Of a DNA stretch of 64,000 bases, positions 25,816-33,871 are shown piece after piece. Source of the DNA: CAVVKW01 sp963761705 (lineage in GTDB: Bacteria > Verrucomicrobiota > Verrucomicrobiia > Chthoniobacterales > JAATET01); the NCBI GenBank assembly GCA_963761705.1, contig CAVXHK010000001.1, positions 1,426,001 through 1,490,000 on the forward strand, written 5' to 3'. The stretch's first letter is position 1. Each line of letters begins with the position of its first letter. The translations under genes were made by a program, and so were the position numbers. The notes under the pieces are model-generated. The model saw nothing but the letters and a program-made list of their open reading frames with translations, was not told the DNA's origin and did not search any database.

Positions 25816-25879
25816 CGTGGAGTCAGCGGCGTAAATCGCGAGACTGCCCGGCGATCCTGCCAGCGGAACCAATCTATTC

Positions 25880-26473
25880 ATGAAATTCCAACGCCTCGTT
25901 TTTCCCGTCTTGCTCCTGCTTCTTCTGCTGGTGCCCACGATCTCTCACGCTCACACGGGGACGGGTGCGGTGGGCGGCTTCACGAGTGGGTTCCTGCATC
26001 CGCTTTTCGGCTTGGACCACGTGGTTGCGATGGTGGCGGTTGGGTTGTGGGGGGCTTTCCTTGGGCGTCCGGCGATCTGGGTGTTGCCGGTGACTTTTCC
26101 CTTGGTGATGGCGGTGGGCGGGGTATTTGGCGTGATGGGCGTGCCTTTCCCGCAGGTTGAGAACGTGATCGCTCTGTCCGGGATTCTCCTGGGTGGGATG
26201 GTTCTTTTCGCGGTGAAGCCGCCGGTGGTGTTTGCGGCAATTCTGGTGGGATTCTTCGCGCTTTTTCACGGATACGCCCACGGAGCCGAGCTGCCCGAGG
26301 CGGCGAGCGCGGTGACTTACGCGATCGGATTCGTTTTGGCCACGGGGATGCTGCACCTGTGCGGTATCGCGCTCGGAATGCTGACGAAGCTGCCGCAGGG
26401 CATGATTGCGGTGCGCGCGATGGGGGGCATCATTTCCCTGATCGGGGCCGGTTTCCTGTTTGGCTTTCTCTAG
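25880..26473 (+). CDS. HupE/UreJ-family nickel/cobalt permease
   Basis: A 197-residue protein. A signal-like first helix (FPVLLLLLLLVPTISHA) is followed by the family metal motif HPLFGLDH (H-x5-DH, near residue 37), FHGYAHGAE in the middle and GMLHLCGIALG later, in about six membrane helices. HupE/UreJ proteins import nickel (sometimes cobalt) for hydrogenase or urease; neither enzyme is in this window. It is followed 3 bases later by a second related permease. Confidence 0.88.
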   Translation: MKFQRLVFPVLLLLLLLVPTISHAHTGTGAVGGFTSGFLHPLFGLDHVVAMVAVGLWGAFLGRPAIWVLPVTFPLVMAVGGVFGVMGVPFPQVENVIALSGILLGGMVLFAVKPPVVFAAILVGFFALFHGYAHGAELPEAASAVTYAIGFVLATGMLHLCGIALGMLTKLPQGMIAVRAMGGIISLIGAGFLFGFL

Positions 26474-26476
26474 CCG

Positions 26477-27037
26477 ATGGGGGTCGCTGCGATTCTGGCG
26501 CATTCGACGCTGCCGGGGGCGGGGAGTTTTCTCAATGGACTCGTCCACCCGCTGACGGTCCCGGCGCATCTGCTGTTGCTCGTCGCCGCCGGTTTGCTCG
26601 TTTCCCAACCGGTCCCGCTGCACTTGCGAAGCGCAATGGCGGCGGTGGCGGGGGGGGGAGTTGTCGGTCTCGGCGCGACCGTCCTGATGCCGGAGTCCGA
26701 GATTGTTCGGGGTATCTTGACCGCCTGGACGTGTCTCGTGGGTCTGGCGGGCGTGGCCGATTGGCCAAAGGCCGGAGTCGCGCGAGCGGCGCTGGCCGGG
26801 GTGGCGGCGATGCTGGTGGCGTTGGACTCGAAGCCGGAGGTCGGCGGGGCTGCCGCGACCGTGCTGGCACTGGCGGGGACGGGGGGGGCGGTCATCCTGG
26901 TGATCGCGAACGTGGCGTTTTACGCTTCGCTGCGACCGAACCGCTTCTGGGCGCACGTTGGCTTGCGGGTCGTCGCGTCGTGGATCGCGGCGGCGTCGTT
27001 GATGTTGCTGGCGTTCGCCCTGCGCGGGGTCAATTGA
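26477..27037 (+). CDS. Second HupE/UreJ-like membrane protein (degenerate motif)
   Basis: A 186-residue membrane protein with about six hydrophobic segments. Its N-terminus GSFLNGLVHPLTVPAH aligns with the H-x5-DH element of HupE, but the Asp is replaced by Ala. It is co-transcribed with hupE and may be a partner subunit or a diverged paralogue. Two long G tracts lie inside the gene (nine G at 26650-26658, eight G at 26881-26888), which could slip during replication. Its end overlaps the opposing yqgE by 8 bases. Confidence 0.65.
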   Translation: MGVAAILAHSTLPGAGSFLNGLVHPLTVPAHLLLLVAAGLLVSQPVPLHLRSAMAAVAGGGVVGLGATVLMPESEIVRGILTAWTCLVGLAGVADWPKAGVARAALAGVAAMLVALDSKPEVGGAAATVLALAGTGGAVILVIANVAFYASLRPNRFWAHVGLRVVASWIAAASLMLLAFALRGVN

Positions 27038-27590
27038 GAGAAGGGTCGTCCGGCATCTCGGAGAGGAGGTGATGGACCGGACTGATGGAGCGCATGAGGG
27101 TGCGCCAGGCTTCGTCGGCGTTGGCGACGTCGATGAGCGGCTTCGACGGGGGGACGACGATCCAGCCGGTTTGGGCGATCTCGGCTTCGAGTTGGCCGCG
27201 GCTCCAGCCGGAGTAGCCAAGGAAGGCGCGGAGGGTCGGGCGGGTTTCGTCGGGAATTTCTTCGGCTTCGGCGGGATCACCGAAGGTTTGGAAGACAACG
27301 GAGCTACTGGCGTGATCCCATTCGATGCTGGCAAGGAGGAGGTCGGCGTCGGAAACGGGGCCGCCGGTGAAAACGGGAACGGTGGAGAGGAAGGTCGGAA
27401 GAACGTCGGTGGAGAGGTCGCTGATGGATTGGCCGGCGGGTCGGTTGAGAACGATGCCGATGGCTCCGTCTTCGGCGCTGTGGTGGGACAGCAGGATAAT
27501 GGTCCGGCGAAAGTTGGTGTCGCGCAGGCTGGGGTGGGCGACGAGAAGGGAACCAGTCAGGTTGCCAGCGGAGGATGGGTCACGGGTCAT
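27030..27590 (-). CDS. yqgE: YqgE/AlgH family protein (UPF0301)
   Basis: A 186-residue protein with the family blocks GSLLVAHPSLRDTNFRRTIILL, IGIVLNRPAG, VFTGGPVSDADLL and LRAFLGYSGWSRGQLEAEI. The biochemical role of this family is not settled. It is the last gene of the long operon that starts near 33.8 kb, overlapping recO by 4 bases. Confidence 0.92.
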   Translation of the reverse strand: MTRDPSSAGNLTGSLLVAHPSLRDTNFRRTIILLSHHSAEDGAIGIVLNRPAGQSISDLSTDVLPTFLSTVPVFTGGPVSDADLLLASIEWDHASSSVVFQTFGDPAEAEEIPDETRPTLRAFLGYSGWSRGQLEAEIAQTGWIVVPPSKPLIDVANADEAWRTLMRSISPVHHLLSEMPDDPSLN

Positions 27591-28132
27591 GAAGTTCGGA
27601 TTGTATTCAGTATTTTCAGGGCGGTCGCGCGGCTTTTGAGGGTGCGGCCGAGGTAGGTGGTGAGGGCGTGGAGGGGGTCAGTTCGTTCGGAATGGATTCC
27701 GAGGGTCCTCGTGAGTTCTTCCTCGAAGAAATGGACCGCTCGGTGGGTCGGAGTCGTTGTTCTGAGGTAGGTGACGGCTCGCTCGAGGAGGGTGAAGATT
27801 TCGTTGGCGGGGGCGGAGGCTTCCGTTGCCAGATCGGTGAGATCGCCGAAGTAGGCGGCGACGGCCAGGTTGGCGTAGCGGACGGAAGGGCCGTCGAAGG
27901 GGTGGAGGAGAACGGCTTCGCGGAGGTTGTGGATTTCGCCGGTTTTGGGGGGGACGAAACCGATTTCAACTTCGTGGAAGACGTCGAGTTTGCCGCGGAA
28001 GGGGCTTTTGGGTTGGAGCGCGCCGCGAGCGGAGGTTTTGACCTTGCCGTGGGTCTCGGTGATCCAAATGCAGAGGAGGCTGGTCTCGGAGAAGCGGTGG
28101 CGCCGGATGAGGATGGCGCGCGATTTCTCCAT
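27587..28132 (-). CDS. recO: DNA repair protein RecO (short form)
   Basis: A 181-residue protein. An OB-fold N-terminal domain (AILIRRHRFSETSLLCIWIT, HGKVKTSARGALQPKSPFRGKL) is followed by a helical part. RecO loads RecA onto SSB-coated DNA. Most RecO proteins are about 220-270 residues and some have a zinc-binding C-terminal part; this one lacks the extra C-terminal segment and its cysteines. It overlaps DUF2017 by one base (TAATG) and yqgE by 4 bases. Confidence 0.82.
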   Translation of the reverse strand: MEKSRAILIRRHRFSETSLLCIWITETHGKVKTSARGALQPKSPFRGKLDVFHEVEIGFVPPKTGEIHNLREAVLLHPFDGPSVRYANLAVAAYFGDLTDLATEASAPANEIFTLLERAVTYLRTTTPTHRAVHFFEEELTRTLGIHSERTDPLHALTTYLGRTLKSRATALKILNTIRTS

Positions 28133-28623
28133 TACTCAAGGTGCTCGACGAGGCATTGCTGCATGAAGGCGTAGAGGTTGAGCTGGAAGGTGCGGACGCC
28201 GTGCTCGCTGAGGAGGTCGGGGGGGGCGTCTTCGTTGGGGATTGCGTCCTGGTAGCCAGCGTCGGTGGCAAGGGTGAGTCGGGCTTGGTTGAGGACGTTG
28301 AGCCAGGCTTCGGCGTGTTGGTTGGGGATGGTGAACTCGAAGAATTGGTCTTCGCCCTGGCTCAGGCGGCGGAGATCGGCGGCGACGGTGTCGCGGGCGG
28401 TTTGGAAATGCTCGGTGAGGTCGGGGGTGACGAAGGCTTGCCAATCGGAGCGGAGGCGGTCGAGGTCCGGGTCGGTGGATGGGGTGGGGTAAAGGCGTTC
28501 CTGCGCGTCTTCGGAGAGGTTGCGGGGATCGGTGAGATTCGGAACGCCGCGGACGAACTCGGCGAGGAGGGGGTGGATCTTTTGGAAGCCGATGGCGGTA
28601 TCGTTGACGATGTGAAACTGCAT
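28132..28623 (-). CDS. DUF2017-like protein linked to ClpS
   Basis: A 163-residue cytosolic protein resembling DUF2017, which sits next to clpS in actinobacteria as well. Features: AIGFQKIHPLLAEFVRGVP and WLNVLNQARLTLATDAG near the C-terminal third. Family function is unknown, but the linkage to the N-end-rule adaptor suggests a part in ClpAP/ClpCP proteolysis. It lies 8 bases after clpS and overlaps recO. Confidence 0.7.
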   Translation of the reverse strand: MQFHIVNDTAIGFQKIHPLLAEFVRGVPNLTDPRNLSEDAQERLYPTPSTDPDLDRLRSDWQAFVTPDLTEHFQTARDTVAADLRRLSQGEDQFFEFTIPNQHAEAWLNVLNQARLTLATDAGYQDAIPNEDAPPDLLSEHGVRTFQLNLYAFMQQCLVEHLE

Positions 28624-28631
28624 GAGCGGGA

Positions 28632-28913
28632 CTAGCCTTCCGTTTGTTCCAAAGTTGCGAGAAGGAGGTGGACGTGGAGCTGTTGGACGAAAAGTTCGGC
28701 CTTCTCCCGCTCACCGGTCCAGACGATGGAGCGACCGAGTTCGTGAACTTCCATCATGTGATGCTCGGCCTGCTCGCGGGAGAATCCGAAAATGCGGCGG
28801 AAGATGAGCGAGACGTAGCTCATGAGGTTGACCGGATCGTTGTGAACAACGACGTTCCACGGGAGATCGAGATCGAGGTCGGTTTCGGGGTTTTCGAGGA
28901 CTTCGGTGGCCAT
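28632..28913 (-). CDS. clpS: ATP-dependent Clp protease adaptor ClpS
   Basis: A 93-residue protein. The core NVVVHNDPVNLMSYVSLIF holds the N-degron-binding Asn-Asp, and the helix AEHHMMEVHELGRS follows, as in ClpS. It hands proteins with N-end-rule degrons to ClpA/ClpC. The start at 28913 is preceded by the unknown gene ending at 28921. It is co-transcribed with DUF2017. Confidence 0.94.
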   Translation of the reverse strand: MATEVLENPETDLDLDLPWNVVVHNDPVNLMSYVSLIFRRIFGFSREQAEHHMMEVHELGRSIVWTGEREKAELFVQQLHVHLLLATLEQTEG

Positions 28914-28920
28914 CGTGGTG

Positions 28921-29490
28921 TCAGGCGGCGCGGAGTTGGGGCGCGAGGAGATTAAGGTCGTCGAGGCAGGTGGCAGCGAAGGCGATGGCTTTGGAGGCGC
29001 GGGTGTGCGGCGATCCCGCGAGGAGCTCCTGAAGGAGGTAGGCTCCGAGGGCAACGTGGGAGGGGATGGAGAAGACAGCGCAGCGGGCGCCGAAGAGAAT
29101 GGCGAAATGACCCTGCATTTGACCGTTTCGGATGGCGGCGTGGAGGCGGGGGAGGACGCGGTCGCCGCGGGGGTCGCCAGTCGCCTCGGCGAGGCGGCGG
29201 CCTTCGGTGATGAGCGCTGGGGCGACGACGGGTGAAGTGTCGGCGAGAAGGGCGGCTTCGAGAGCGATGATCTCGCGGACTTCACCGGCGTGCGCGAGGT
29301 CGAGCGTGGCCCTCAAGGCGGGGAACAGGGTGGGGAGAAAGATCGCGTCGCGCCAAATGGGGGCGGCGAGGTCGAAGCGGGAGGAATTGCGGAAAGTGAG
29401 CGCACCGGTCGTCTCGAAGACCGGGTTGGCGATGCGTAGGCCGGACTCGAGAGGGTCAAGGGCGTGCTCGGATTGATCTAGAAAGTCCAT
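28921..29490 (-). CDS. Unknown helical protein between ybeY and clpS
   Basis: A 189-residue protein I do not recognise. It is predicted to be mostly alpha-helical, with no signal peptide or clear membrane helix. Recognisable stretches are EIIALEAALLADTSP, HAAIRNGQMQGHFAILFGAR and HVALGAYLLQELLAG. A faint overall resemblance to the urease accessory protein UreF is too weak to use. The spacing (16 bases after ybeY, 7 before clpS) shows it is a real operon member. A link to proteolysis is inferred from position only. Confidence 0.7.
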   Translation of the reverse strand: MDFLDQSEHALDPLESGLRIANPVFETTGALTFRNSSRFDLAAPIWRDAIFLPTLFPALRATLDLAHAGEVREIIALEAALLADTSPVVAPALITEGRRLAEATGDPRGDRVLPRLHAAIRNGQMQGHFAILFGARCAVFSIPSHVALGAYLLQELLAGSPHTRASKAIAFAATCLDDLNLLAPQLRAA

Positions 29491-29506
29491 TTGGTAAACC
29501 GGTATC

Positions 29507-29941
29507 TTACAGCTTATCGCGGGCCGTGTTCAAAATGTTTGCTTGGCGGTCGTGCATTCGGCGGGCGGCGGCGGGGGAGAGATCGTCGTAACCGTTCAGG
29601 TGGAGAAGGCCGTGGATGACGTAGAGTGCGAGTTCGTCGTCGAGGGTCGTGGCGTGGTCGGCGGCTTGGGTGGCGGCGACGGCGGCGCAGACGAGGACTT
29701 CGCCGTAGGGAAAAGTGATGACGTCGGTGGGGCCGGGGAGTGAAAGGAACTCGCGGTGGACGCGGGCCATCTCGCGGGGGGAGAGGATGGAGACTTCGAC
29801 CGCGTCGAGCCCGGCTAGGAGCGGGGTCTCGTCGGGTCCGGGCGCGGCGAGGCAGTCGGAGAGCGCGAGGTCGGTGAGATGGCGAAGGCGGGGAAGGTCG
29901 AGGGGGACTTTGCGTTGGCGATTGGTGATCGTCAGGGTCAC
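29507..29941 (-). CDS. ybeY: Endoribonuclease YbeY
   Basis: A 144-residue metal-dependent RNase with the signature HGLLHLNGYDD (three zinc-binding His) near residue 110 and the upstream PTDVITFPYGEVLVC. YbeY matures 16S rRNA 3' ends and takes part in ribosome quality control. It overlaps the HD-domain gene by 4 bases and follows phoH in the same run, a conserved arrangement. Confidence 0.95.
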   Translation of the reverse strand: MTLTITNRQRKVPLDLPRLRHLTDLALSDCLAAPGPDETPLLAGLDAVEVSILSPREMARVHREFLSLPGPTDVITFPYGEVLVCAAVAATQAADHATTLDDELALYVIHGLLHLNGYDDLSPAAARRMHDRQANILNTARDKL

Positions 29942-31542
29942 GCGGCCTCGGCGGTTCGCTCGGCTTTGCTTTCTTCCTTCTTCCGCTCTTTGTCCTTGGC
30001 CTCCTTCGACTTTGGGTAGGCGACGCGGGAGTGGAGCATCGAGTTGAGCGTGGTGCGGAAGGCTTCGGCGACGCGGCGGATCTCGTCGAGGGTGAGGGGA
30101 GCTTCGTCGAGTTGGTGGTCGGCGATCCGGGCGTCGATGAGGTCGTGAATGAGATCTTCGATGCGCTGGGGGGTCGGTCGGTCGAGGGAGCGGGAGGCGG
30201 ATTCGATGGAGTCGGCGAGGCTGACGATGGCGCTTTCCCGGGTTTGTGGGCGGGGACCGGGGTAGCGGAAGGATTCCTGGCGGACCTCCGGAATGTCCTC
30301 GGCGCGCATGTTCATGATCTTTCCGCCGAGGCGGGCGTCTTCCTGTTGCTGGAGGGCACGTTGGTAGAAATAGCCGACGAGGGACGTGCCGTGGTGCTGC
30401 TGGATCGCGTCGATGAGGAGCGGGTTGAGATTGTGCTTGAGGGCGAGATCGACGCCTTCCTTCACGTGCGCGATGATGATGAGCGAGCTCATCGTGGGGG
30501 TGAGATCGTCGTGAGGGTTGTGGCCGGGGGGCATGTTTTCGTTGAAGTAGTCGGGCTTAACGAGCTTGCCGATGTCGTGGAAGTAGGCGCTGACCCGGCA
30601 GATGGTCGGATGGGCTCCGATGGCCTCGGCGGCGGATTCGGCGAGGTTGGCGACGGCGAGGCTGTGGTGGTAGGTGCCGGGGGCCTCCATGGAAAGGCGG
30701 CGGAGGAGCGGGTGGTTCATGTCGGACATTTCCAGCCAAGAAATGTCGGTGGTGATGTTGAACGTGCTCTCAATGGCGGGAAGGATGCCGCTGATGACGA
30801 TGGCGGTGAGGAAGCCGGTGGCGAGGGCCGCGAAGGATTGCCAGCCGACGAGGTTCCAGTCAGTGGCGGGAGGATTTTCCCAGACGATGGGACCGACGAG
30901 GCCGAAAACGGCGGCGAGGAGCCAGGTGGCGGCTCCGACGTAGATGCCGGCTCGGATGAGGCGGCCGCGGCGGCGGACTTGGATCGTGACCGAGACGGCG
31001 ACGATGCCGGTAATGAGGGAAATGACGAGGAAGACGGAGTTGAGCTGGGGGAGGAGGAAGGTGCCCCAGAGTGAGCAGAAGACGGCGGCGTAGAGGCCGT
31101 GGTGCTTACCGAGGAGGAGCGAGAGGACGAGCGGGGCGAAGGCGTAAGGAATGAGGACGGGAGCCATCGCGGGGTTGATCCCGTCGGGGCCGGCGTTGAC
31201 GAGGATGAGTTTGACGGCGATGAGCTGGAGGAAGCAGACCGAGAGAACGAGGAGGAGCCTCGTGTTGCTGATGAGGGTCTGCGGGTGATTGATCCAGAGC
31301 TGGGCGAGGGCGGTAACGAAGACGAGGAAGCAGATGAGGAACTTCTTCAGCGGCTCGGCCATGGGGCCGGTAAAGATCATGACGCCGACGCCAAAGATAA
31401 AAGCGGCGCAGATGATGAGGCGGGTGGACCAGCCGTTTTCGAGGGCTTCGCCGAGGGGGCTATCGACTCGATTGCGGCGTTTTTTTGCGCTGGCGAGGCC
31501 TTGGCTAACGAGACGGCGGCGTTGACTGTTCCAGATACTCAC
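29938..31542 (-). CDS. Membrane HD-domain phosphohydrolase (PgpH-like, 7TM-HD)
   Basis: A 534-residue protein. An N-terminal cytosolic arm is followed by about seven or eight membrane helices (residues about 40-265). The HD domain is complete: SMEAPGTYHHSLAVANLAE, YFHDIGKL, IIIAHVKEGVDLA and AIQQHHGTSLVGYFY. PgpH relatives hydrolyse cyclic di-AMP. The large extracellular 7TMR-HDED domain seen in PgpH is missing: only a short loop follows the first helix. It ends in a highly charged tail (KEAKDKERKKEESKAERT). It lies between phoH and ybeY. Confidence 0.85.
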   Translation of the reverse strand: MSIWNSQRRRLVSQGLASAKKRRNRVDSPLGEALENGWSTRLIICAAFIFGVGVMIFTGPMAEPLKKFLICFLVFVTALAQLWINHPQTLISNTRLLLVLSVCFLQLIAVKLILVNAGPDGINPAMAPVLIPYAFAPLVLSLLLGKHHGLYAAVFCSLWGTFLLPQLNSVFLVISLITGIVAVSVTIQVRRRGRLIRAGIYVGAATWLLAAVFGLVGPIVWENPPATDWNLVGWQSFAALATGFLTAIVISGILPAIESTFNITTDISWLEMSDMNHPLLRRLSMEAPGTYHHSLAVANLAESAAEAIGAHPTICRVSAYFHDIGKLVKPDYFNENMPPGHNPHDDLTPTMSSLIIIAHVKEGVDLALKHNLNPLLIDAIQQHHGTSLVGYFYQRALQQQEDARLGGKIMNMRAEDIPEVRQESFRYPGPRPQTRESAIVSLADSIESASRSLDRPTPQRIEDLIHDLIDARIADHQLDEAPLTLDEIRRVAEAFRTTLNSMLHSRVAYPKSKEAKDKERKKEESKAERTAEAA

Positions 31543-31545
31543 GGG

Positions 31546-32529
31546 TTAGATCAGGCTGTCTTGGAGGCCACGGTGTTTCCGGTAGGCGCGGAGGATCTTC
31601 TGGACGAGTTGGTGACGGACGACGTCGGACTCGCGGAAGAGGTGGATGCCGATGCCTTCGATGTCCTGGAGGGCATCGACGGCTTCGATGAGGCCGCTGC
31701 GTTTGTTTTTTGGGAGATCGATCTGGGTGCGGTCGCCGGTGACGACGCACTTGGATTCCGCGCCAAGGCGGGTGAGGAACATGAACATTTGCTCAGTGGT
31801 CGTGTTCTGGGCTTCGTCGAGGACGATGAAGGCATTGTTGAGGGTGCGACCGCGCATGTAGGCGAGGGGGGCGATCTCGATGACGCCGCGGTCCATGAAC
31901 TTCTGGAGTTCTTCGATCTCCATCATGTCGTTGAGGGCGTCGTAGAGCGGTCGCAGGTAGGGGAGGATTTTTTCTTGGAGATCACCCGGGAGGAATCCGA
32001 GGGCTTCGCCCGCTTCGACGGCGGGGCGGGTGAGGATGATGCGGCTGACCTTTTCCTGTCGGAGCGCGGAAACGGCGAGTGCCATGGCGAGGTAGGTCTT
32101 GCCGGTGCCGGCGGGGCCGATGCCGAACGCGATGTCGTTTTGGCGGATCGTGTGGATGTAGGCGCGCTGGCCCTCGGTCTTCGGGACGATGGGTGGTTTG
32201 CGGGGAGAGCAGGAGATTTTCTCGTCGAGGAGTCTGCCGAGGCCGGGGCTGGTCGGGTTGGCGGCTTGGTCGATGGCGTAAAGGAATTCGTGGCGACGGA
32301 TCGTCAAGCCGCGGGTGCGGGCGTCGGTGAGCTGATCGAAGGTGCGGCGGACGGTTTCGATCGCTTCCGGGGAGCCGTCGACGTGGAGCTGGGCGTCGCG
32401 GGCGGTGACGCGGACTTCGAGTTTGGACTCGAGTTCACGGAGGAGTTTTTCGTCGTGAGCGTAGAGCGACTGGAGGGCGCGGGCGTTCTCGAATTCGAGC
32501 GTGACCGGACTGGGCGGCGTTGAGGCCAT
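31546..32529 (-). CDS. phoH: PhoH-like ATPase
   Basis: A 327-residue protein. An N-terminal KH-like region is followed by the PhoH ATPase core: FGIGPAGTGKTYLAMALAV (Walker A), IILTRPAVEAGEALGFLPGDL and AFIVLDEAQNTTTEQM (Walker B). PhoH proteins are cytosolic RNA-linked ATPases usually encoded beside ybeY, as here. It starts 7 bases after a secreted-protein gene and ends 3 bases before the HD gene. Confidence 0.95.
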   Translation of the reverse strand: MASTPPSPVTLEFENARALQSLYAHDEKLLRELESKLEVRVTARDAQLHVDGSPEAIETVRRTFDQLTDARTRGLTIRRHEFLYAIDQAANPTSPGLGRLLDEKISCSPRKPPIVPKTEGQRAYIHTIRQNDIAFGIGPAGTGKTYLAMALAVSALRQEKVSRIILTRPAVEAGEALGFLPGDLQEKILPYLRPLYDALNDMMEIEELQKFMDRGVIEIAPLAYMRGRTLNNAFIVLDEAQNTTTEQMFMFLTRLGAESKCVVTGDRTQIDLPKNKRSGLIEAVDALQDIEGIGIHLFRESDVVRHQLVQKILRAYRKHRGLQDSLI

Positions 32530-32536
32530 GCCGACG

Positions 32537-32962
32537 TTACTGATAGCCGTAAACGAGGGCCCAGTGAGTGCGTTCGGCGGCCGATTTGTTCACCGTGACG
32601 ATGGCGTAGTAGGTGCCGGAGCGCTTGGGCCTGACGAATGCGCCGGCGAAGCGGCCCTTTTGCCAGTCCTTGGATTCGACCAGATTGCCCTTGTCGTCGT
32701 AGATGTGAACGGTGAGTTCGGCCTTGTCCGCGTCGGTGCCGAGGCAGAACCAGTAGTCGTTGCCCTTGAAAAGCTGGGCGGTGACAGCCTTTTGCTCACC
32801 GACGCCGAGGTCGCCGCCCCACGCGTCTTCGCGGAAGGTGAAGCCCTTCTCGACGTAGGGAGTCGCGGCTTCGTAGGCGAAGGAGAGGGCGTCATCGACG
32901 GTGGCAAACGCAATGCCGCCGAGTGCGAGGAGGGCGATGGTGGTGGTGAGGAGGCGTTTCAC
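32537..32962 (-). CDS. Small secreted protein upstream of phoH
   Basis: A 141-residue exported protein, unassigned. A GTG start at 32962 gives the signal peptide VKRLLTTTIALLALGGIAFA. The mature part is beta-rich (KAELTVHIYDDKGNLVESKDW; GTYYAIVTVNKS), resembling small pre-peptidase/jelly-roll sandwiches. Its position 7 bases before phoH makes it part of that operon. Confidence 0.7.
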   Translation of the reverse strand: MKRLLTTTIALLALGGIAFATVDDALSFAYEAATPYVEKGFTFREDAWGGDLGVGEQKAVTAQLFKGNDYWFCLGTDADKAELTVHIYDDKGNLVESKDWQKGRFAGAFVRPKRSGTYYAIVTVNKSAAERTHWALVYGYQ

Positions 32963-32990
32963 GGGCGCTGAGTCAGGCTTTTTTTGCGGC

Positions 32991-33800
32991 TTAGGCGTCG
33001 CTGGATGAGGAGATGTTCTGGACCATTTCACGGGTCATGGTGTGAATCTTGTCCACGCTCTTGGGGCTGATTTTGCTGCCGCCGCCTTCGAGGATGAGGG
33101 GGCGGATTTTTTTGAGCATTTTCTGGATATCGGCAACGAGGTCGCTTTGGCGGAGCCGGGGGTTCATGGCCGCGATTTGGCGGTCGAAGTAGGCGAGGAG
33201 CTCCGGTTGGTGAAGGAGTTCGGCGCGGTCGGCTTCGTAGTCCTGACCGACGATGGAGGTGAGGACCTCGGTGCCGCGAATCCAGCCGCCGAGGCTGACG
33301 AGTTGAGCGGTGTCCTCGTCGGCGAGTTCGGCCATGGCACCTTTGACGTCGGACTGGGCGCCGTCGAGTTCGCGGCGGACGGAGTTCCACTCCCGGGCGT
33401 CGGCGAGGTCGATGATGCTTTTGCTACGTTTAAGGACTGCGTTCTTTACGCCGATGGCACCGGCGAGGTCGAGGACTTCGCGGCCGATCTCCTTGACTCG
33501 CTCGGCGTCTTCGGCTTCGACGGCGATGAACCCTTCGGCGATGACGGTGCCGAGGAGGAGCGCCAGTTGGGCACGTTCGGTGGTTTGCTTGCCGAGGGAT
33601 CCGCGGAGTTGGCCCTTCCAATTTGGTTCTCCGAGTTTGTCGAGGACGTTGAAGACCTCGCTCGGGACCGGGACCACGACGGAGTCGACGGTGTTGGCCG
33701 GGAGGCTGGCTAGATCGATTTTCTTGGGAGCGGATTCTGCGCGGAGCGAAAGCGACGCAATGGCGAGGGCCAGGATCGGTGCGAAAAAGTTCATTCTCAT
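32991..33800 (-). CDS. Secreted helical protein, first gene of the phoH run
   Basis: A 269-residue exported protein, unassigned. The signal peptide (FFAPILALAIASLSLRA) is followed by a mainly helical domain with SLGKQTTERAQLALLLGTVIA and later EADRAELLHQPELLAYF. It ends with a Ser-rich tail. It is the promoter-proximal gene; the next secreted gene begins 28 bases downstream. It is divergent from the heptose kinase gene with 71 bases between them. Confidence 0.75.
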   Translation of the reverse strand: MRMNFFAPILALAIASLSLRAESAPKKIDLASLPANTVDSVVVPVPSEVFNVLDKLGEPNWKGQLRGSLGKQTTERAQLALLLGTVIAEGFIAVEAEDAERVKEIGREVLDLAGAIGVKNAVLKRSKSIIDLADAREWNSVRRELDGAQSDVKGAMAELADEDTAQLVSLGGWIRGTEVLTSIVGQDYEADRAELLHQPELLAYFDRQIAAMNPRLRQSDLVADIQKMLKKIRPLILEGGGSKISPKSVDKIHTMTREMVQNISSSSDA

Positions 33801-33871
33801 AAAGGTAACGTTCGTTGTATGAGTTGCGGCCCCCGGAACTGGTCCGGCTGCCGAGACGGTGGCGATGATTT

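Noticed and set aside
28921..29490. Similarity of the unknown protein to urease accessory protein UreF
   Set aside because: Only the helical spacing is alike; no conserved UreF residues could be matched and no urease genes are near.
30031..32523. Long Glu/Gly-rich open frames opposite the HD and phoH genes
   Set aside because: Their composition is what results from reading GC-rich genes backwards; the opposite-strand genes have full family motifs.
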